From contig JAEYOY010000023.1 of the NCBI GenBank assembly GCA_023411215.1, forward strand, positions 3,783 to 67,782: a DNA stretch of 64,000 bases, in the 5' to 3' direction. Shown piece by piece: positions 60,681 to 64,000 of the stretch (the stretch's first letter is position 1; every line of letters starts with the position of its first letter). Both the position numbers and the translations under genes were made by a program. The notes under the pieces are model-generated. The model ran no database searches. It was not told the origin of the DNA and was given only the letters and a program-made list of their open reading frames with translations. This DNA is from Bacillota bacterium (GTDB lineage: Bacteria; Bacillota; Clostridia; Lachnospirales; Lachnospiraceae).

Positions 60681-62909
60681 ATGAAGAATAAACAATTTAA
60701 TTTTTTAAAATTACATATTATACTCGCAGCGCTTGTCGCAATTGCTACAATTTCCTTGCTTACAGTACATTTTAGCAACCGCAGAGAAGAACAGGCTTTT
60801 AAAGAAGCAGGCGGGGAAATTGTGGTAATATTTAGCGAGAAAATGTCTGAAAAACAACTTAATCACCTTGTTCAACAGTATGATAATGAGATTAAGATTG
60901 TCAGTCACATTGAAGATTATGCTCTTCTTACAGTGAAGGACAGTTTAAATTTTAATAATATATTACATAAACTGAAAGAAGACGAGGCGGTTCTGGAAGC
61001 TCAGGAGAATGCTATTATATCAGTCACGGGCTTTAGCAATGATACATATGCCGATGCTCAATGGGCAATCGACAATCCGGGACAATATATCAAGTTGACA
61101 CAGGCGGGAAGATTGAATAAACTATCCATTCCGGATATGGATATGGATGTTATAGAGGCCTGGAATATGCTGTCGGACGATTTATTGCCAAAGCGTGAAG
61201 TTATTGTGGCTGTGATTGATACCGGTGTGGATTATACTCATCCTGATCTGGTGGACCATATGTGGACCAATAAAGGAGAGGTTCCAGGAGATAATATAGA
61301 TAATGATGGAAACGGATATGTTGATGACTACTATGGGTGGGATTTCTATAATGGCGACAGTACGGTTTGCCATTACAGCTATTCTGATCGATTAAAACTG
61401 AATATATCCTCACCGGAAGATAATGATGATCATGGAACTCATGTTGCCGGAATTATTGGAGCAACATTAGATAACGGCATCGGTGTAGCCGGAGTAGCTT
61501 CCAAGGTTGATGTTAAGATAATGACCCTTAAGATTAATGGTGGTCCGAAAGGAACCGGCACTCTTGCAAATGCGGTTGAGGCTATAAAATATGCAACCAG
61601 CATGGGGGCGGATATCTGCAACTTAAGCTGGGGAACTTCCTCCTATACAGCAGCTCTGAAGCGCGTTATGGAGGAATCGGATATGCTGTTTATCGCAGCA
61701 GCCGGTAATACTGGAGATGACAACAATTTTCAACCGATTTATCCGGCAAGTTTAATATTAGATAATATGATATCAGTTACCTTCATCGATTCTGACGGCA
61801 AACTGACCGATTTATCAAATTATGGACTCGATTCAGTGGACATTGCAGCACCCGGCGAAAATATTATGAGTACGATTGTCGGCAGTTATGGATCCATGAG
61901 CGGCTCTTCTATGGCAGCTCCTCAGGTTTCGGCTATTGCGGCTCTACTATATGCATGCAATGATCATATATACCCTTCCAATGTGAAGGAGCTTATATTA
62001 ACAAATAGAAAAGAATTACCAGAACTACAGGAATATTTAAGGTTTCCGGGTATTCCAAGTGCTTATCAGTCATTAATGGCAGCCAGCTCTCTGACAAAGG
62101 ATTACGATACTCCAAGAATGAGCTTTAGTACGATATATAAGAGCGGCGAGATGGTAATACCCGTGCAGGTGACAGATATAGGCCAATCCGATATCCGAGT
62201 GGTACGTTGGAGCTTGGGCGAGAAATCAATCAAAGATTTTGCAAGAGGTGTAAAAGGTACTGCTGTTGAAGATAATCAGATAACGGTATCAAAGGCGGGA
62301 AAATATTCCTTCTATGCATCGGATTATGCAGGTAACGAGATTGTTCAGGTATATGAGGTGCTTGATGACAAGAATGGGCCGAAACTCAATGCGAGTTATA
62401 CTGTAGCTGACGACTATCAGTCCAGAACCGTTACCGTCAGATATTCCGATATACAGAGCGGTGTAAAAAGAATCGAATATATGGCTGGTATAAAAAAAGC
62501 GGAGGATTTTCTTCCAGCTGATGCCGGTATCATATTAGATCATACAGAAGGTAAAGTTAAATTCAATGTAAAGAAGGATGGTACTTATACAATCTTTGGA
62601 ATTGATAACCGTGGTAATATGTCGGTCAAAACAATCAGGATCCGAACGGTAAAATCACAAATGCTTCAGCTTTCTCAATCGGATAGGACGATGAATTTAA
62701 ATGATACCTACACTCTACGGGCTTACATCACACCAAGTTCATCGACGGATCTGATCACATTCTCAAGCTCGGATGAAACGGTAGCAACTGTTTCATCTAC
62801 AGGAAAGATAACAGCTCTATCGGAGGGGACGGCGACAATATCCGTTAAGACCTCCAGCGGTCTTAAGTCTAGCTGCAAGATAATAGTAATTCAAAATGCA
62901 TCAGGCTAA
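60681..62909 (+). CDS. Secreted subtilisin-like serine protease with Big_2 domain
   Basis: 742 residues. A signal anchor (about 10-30), a propeptide-like fervidolysin N-terminal domain (GGEIVVIFSEKMSEKQLNHLVQQYDNEI), then the S8 catalytic domain: Asp in VAVIDTGVDYTHPDL (about 178), His in DDHGTHVAGIIG (about 252), Ser in SGSSMAAPQVSA (about 409). A beta-sandwich linker region follows, and a Big_2 domain closes it (SSDETVATVSSTGKITALSEGTATISVKT). It likely acts on the cell surface or in the medium. Confidence 0.92.
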   Translation: MKNKQFNFLKLHIILAALVAIATISLLTVHFSNRREEQAFKEAGGEIVVIFSEKMSEKQLNHLVQQYDNEIKIVSHIEDYALLTVKDSLNFNNILHKLKEDEAVLEAQENAIISVTGFSNDTYADAQWAIDNPGQYIKLTQAGRLNKLSIPDMDMDVIEAWNMLSDDLLPKREVIVAVIDTGVDYTHPDLVDHMWTNKGEVPGDNIDNDGNGYVDDYYGWDFYNGDSTVCHYSYSDRLKLNISSPEDNDDHGTHVAGIIGATLDNGIGVAGVASKVDVKIMTLKINGGPKGTGTLANAVEAIKYATSMGADICNLSWGTSSYTAALKRVMEESDMLFIAAAGNTGDDNNFQPIYPASLILDNMISVTFIDSDGKLTDLSNYGLDSVDIAAPGENIMSTIVGSYGSMSGSSMAAPQVSAIAALLYACNDHIYPSNVKELILTNRKELPELQEYLRFPGIPSAYQSLMAASSLTKDYDTPRMSFSTIYKSGEMVIPVQVTDIGQSDIRVVRWSLGEKSIKDFARGVKGTAVEDNQITVSKAGKYSFYASDYAGNEIVQVYEVLDDKNGPKLNASYTVADDYQSRTVTVRYSDIQSGVKRIEYMAGIKKAEDFLPADAGIILDHTEGKVKFNVKKDGTYTIFGIDNRGNMSVKTIRIRTVKSQMLQLSQSDRTMNLNDTYTLRAYITPSSSTDLITFSSSDETVATVSSTGKITALSEGTATISVKTSSGLKSSCKIIVIQNASG

Positions 62910-62943
62910 GAAGAAGCTGGGCGATTACAAAATAGGTTTTGAA

Positions 62944-63155
62944 GGGGCTGTCGCAAAATAGATTTTGAACTGCGAAGATGAGTACCAAGTCCCCTCACAC
63001 ACTCGTTGGAATACATTCTGCTAATCTGTTAGCCCCAATCGGACAATAATTGTCCGCTTCAAACTAACAAATTTAGCAGTCTGTCTTCCAAATAGTGTAT
63101 TATGGGAACTTGATACTCATCTTCGCAGAACATAATTTGATTTTGCGACAGCCCC
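62944..63155. mobile_element. 212-bp hairpin MITE with inverted termini
   Basis: Left end GGGGCTGTCGCAAAAT and right end ATTTTGCGACAGCCCC are perfect inverted repeats, and the similarity continues inward for about 50 bases (TGCGAAGATGAGTA, then TACTCATCTTCGCA). The centre is CGGACAATAATTGTCCG, and the arms CTGCTAA/TTAGCAG also pair. There is no open frame. The GGGGCTGTC end resembles those of IS transposons. A third end-like copy (CATAACTGATTTTGAGACAACCCC) follows at 63158-63182. Confidence 0.85.
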
Positions 63156-63182
63156 AACATAACTGATTTTGAGACAACCCCA

Positions 63183-63368
63183 TGTCGCCACGTGAAGTAA
63201 CTGAACGAACGTGTCTCCAATTTTGAAAATTTGATTTAGCTCATAGACGACAGCTATTCTGGGGTCTGAACAGTAACATATTTCGCGGATTGTTTTGCAA
63301 ATTGGGATAAATAAATATTGCAGAATTCGGATTACTGTTATATAATACAAAGTGGATGGAAAAAAATA
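63183..63368. other. Gene-free region before the rpmG promoter
   Basis: About 190 AT-rich bases with no recognised gene. It may hold leftover pieces of the mobile element. Confidence 0.4.
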
Positions 63369-63397
63369 TTGACGTACTCATTTGAGTATGATATAGT
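63369..63397 (+). promoter_or_regulatory. Promoter of rpmG-secE-nusG with a palindrome in the spacer
   Basis: TTGACG (63369-63374), 17-base spacer, TATAGT (63392-63397). The spacer contains TACTCA-TT-TGAGTA (63375-63388), a perfect 6-bp inverted repeat that could bind a regulator across the promoter. A GGCTTTTTT / AAAAAAGCC hairpin follows in the leader (63417-63442). Confidence 0.7.
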
Positions 63398-63491
63398 AAG
63401 AAAGCAAAGTAAGAGGGCTTTTTTTTTATGCCTAAAAAAGCCTAAAGCATAGTTAGCGAATGCGCTACAAGAGAAATCGGAGGTGGATATT

Positions 63492-63641
63492 GTGCGCGTA
63501 AAGATTACATTGGCTTGTACAGATTGCAAACAACGCAATTACAACACGACCAAAGAAAAGAAGTTACATCCTGACAGAATGGAAACAAAGAAGTATTGTA
63601 AGTTCTGCAGAACCCACACATTGCACAAGGAAACGAAATAA
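63492..63641 (+). CDS. rpmG: Ribosomal protein bL33, zinc-binding type
   Basis: 49 residues: MRVKITLACTDCKQRNYNTTKEKKLHPDRMETKKYCKFCRTHTLHKETK. Two CxxC pairs (Cys9/12, Cys36/39) mark the Zn-containing version. Start GTG 63492 follows GGAGGTGG by about 7 bases. It is the usual first gene before secE-nusG in Firmicutes. Confidence 0.97.
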   Translation: MRVKITLACTDCKQRNYNTTKEKKLHPDRMETKKYCKFCRTHTLHKETK

Positions 63642-63664
63642 TTAATCTGAAAGGAAATGAAGAC

Positions 63665-63877
63665 ATGAGTGAGATGGCAAATACTACAACCGAAAAAGCT
63701 CCAAAGAAAAGCTGGTTTAAGGGTTTGAAATCCGAATTCAAGAAAATTATTTGGCCGGATAAAGAAGCTCTTGCAAAGCAGGCAGTTGCTGTCGTTAGTG
63801 TTACCGTTATCTTAGGATTAGTTATTTACGTACTGGATTATGTTATTGAACTCGGTATTGGAATCTTTTTAGGATAA
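63665..63877 (+). CDS. secE: Preprotein translocase subunit SecE
   Basis: 70 residues. Charged amphipathic N-terminus (WFKGLKSEFKKIIWPDKEALAKQA), then a single membrane helix (VVSVTVILGLVIYVLDYVIELGIGIFLG). This is the single-span Gram-positive form. AAAGGA lies 9 bases before ATG. Confidence 0.96.
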   Translation: MSEMANTTTEKAPKKSWFKGLKSEFKKIIWPDKEALAKQAVAVVSVTVILGLVIYVLDYVIELGIGIFLG

Positions 63878-63887
63878 GGGTGAGGAT

Positions 63888-64000
63888 ATGTCAGAGGCTA
63901 ATTGGTACGTTGTTCACACCTATTCAGGGTACGAGAACAAAGTAAAAGCGAACATTGAGAAGACAATTGAAAACAGAAAACTGCAGGATCAGATTTTAGA
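63888..64000 (+). CDS. nusG: Transcription antitermination factor NusG, N-terminal part
   Basis: Truncated by the window edge. 37 residues are visible: MSEANWYVVHTYSGYENKVKANIEKTIENRKLQDQIL, the typical NusG N-terminal (NGN) start. GTGAGG lies before ATG. 10 bases after secE. Confidence 0.96.
   Translation, partial: MSEANWYVVHTYSGYENKVKANIEKTIENRKLQDQIL

Noticed and set aside
63400..63480. A tRNA gene before rpmG
   Set aside because: No cloverleaf, anticodon arm or CCA end could be drawn in this stretch.

Overview
The window looks like chromosome from a Gram-positive, spore-forming anaerobe of the Lachnospiraceae type (Clostridia). Evidence: a clostridial Rnf operon in the order C-D-G-E-A-B with a multi-cluster RnfB, SpoIIID, lactate oxidation through an EtfAB/FAD-lactate dehydrogenase pair, several LplB/YtcP-type sugar ABC systems with lipoprotein binding proteins, strong AGGAGG ribosome binding sites, and no outer-membrane genes. 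All calls are from reading the sequence; no database search was run.

Layout. 1-9.7 kb: tail of an AraC-type regulator, a CFI-box zinc-ribbon protein, a CUT1-type ABC transporter (two permeases and a lipoprotein), small stress proteins (CsbD-like, GlsB/YeaQ-like), a GNAT acetyltransferase, an ArsC/Spx-like protein, a phosphoribosyltransferase-like protein and a CorA transporter. 10-17.1 kb: an esterase, then a GntR/FadR-type regulator and a lactate locus (permease, etfB, etfA, FAD lactate dehydrogenase). A strong promoter and two mirrored TGGTnnnACCA operators lie between the regulator and the permease.

17.4-40.1 kb: an exopolysaccharide locus, visibly more AT-rich than its flanks. It holds an LCP ligase, chain-length and BY-kinase-like proteins, six glycosyltransferase domains, a Wzy-like polymerase, a GH16 enzyme, two tandem QueC-like PP-loop proteins, a flippase, two tandem glycosyltransferase/pyruvyltransferase fusions, an oppositely oriented secreted beta-helix protein behind two tandem cyclic-di-GMP-I riboswitches, and the initiating sugar-phosphate transferase. 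Decayed gene fragments (GH125 mannosidase tail, pyruvyltransferase tail) follow.

40.5-50.9 kb: a metallo-beta-lactamase-fold protein, MgtC, a small lipoprotein-like protein, a second sugar ABC transporter with its own membrane-bound AraC sensor, a HAD phosphatase and spoIIID. 51.2-56.7 kb: the Rnf operon. 56.9-62.9 kb: a LacI regulator, an orphan FliD-like protein, an AraC regulator and a secreted subtilisin. 62.9-64 kb: a 212-bp hairpin MITE and the start of the rpmG-secE-nusG operon.

How they fit together: lactate oxidation by LDH/EtfAB needs reduced ferredoxin to drive electrons to NAD+, and Rnf couples ferredoxin and NAD+ to an ion gradient, so the two loci can form one energy module. 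The riboswitches tie part of the polysaccharide locus to cyclic-di-GMP. The strongest candidates for something undescribed are the paired QueC-like PP-loop proteins next to the pyruvyltransferase fusions and the riboswitch-controlled beta-helix protein.
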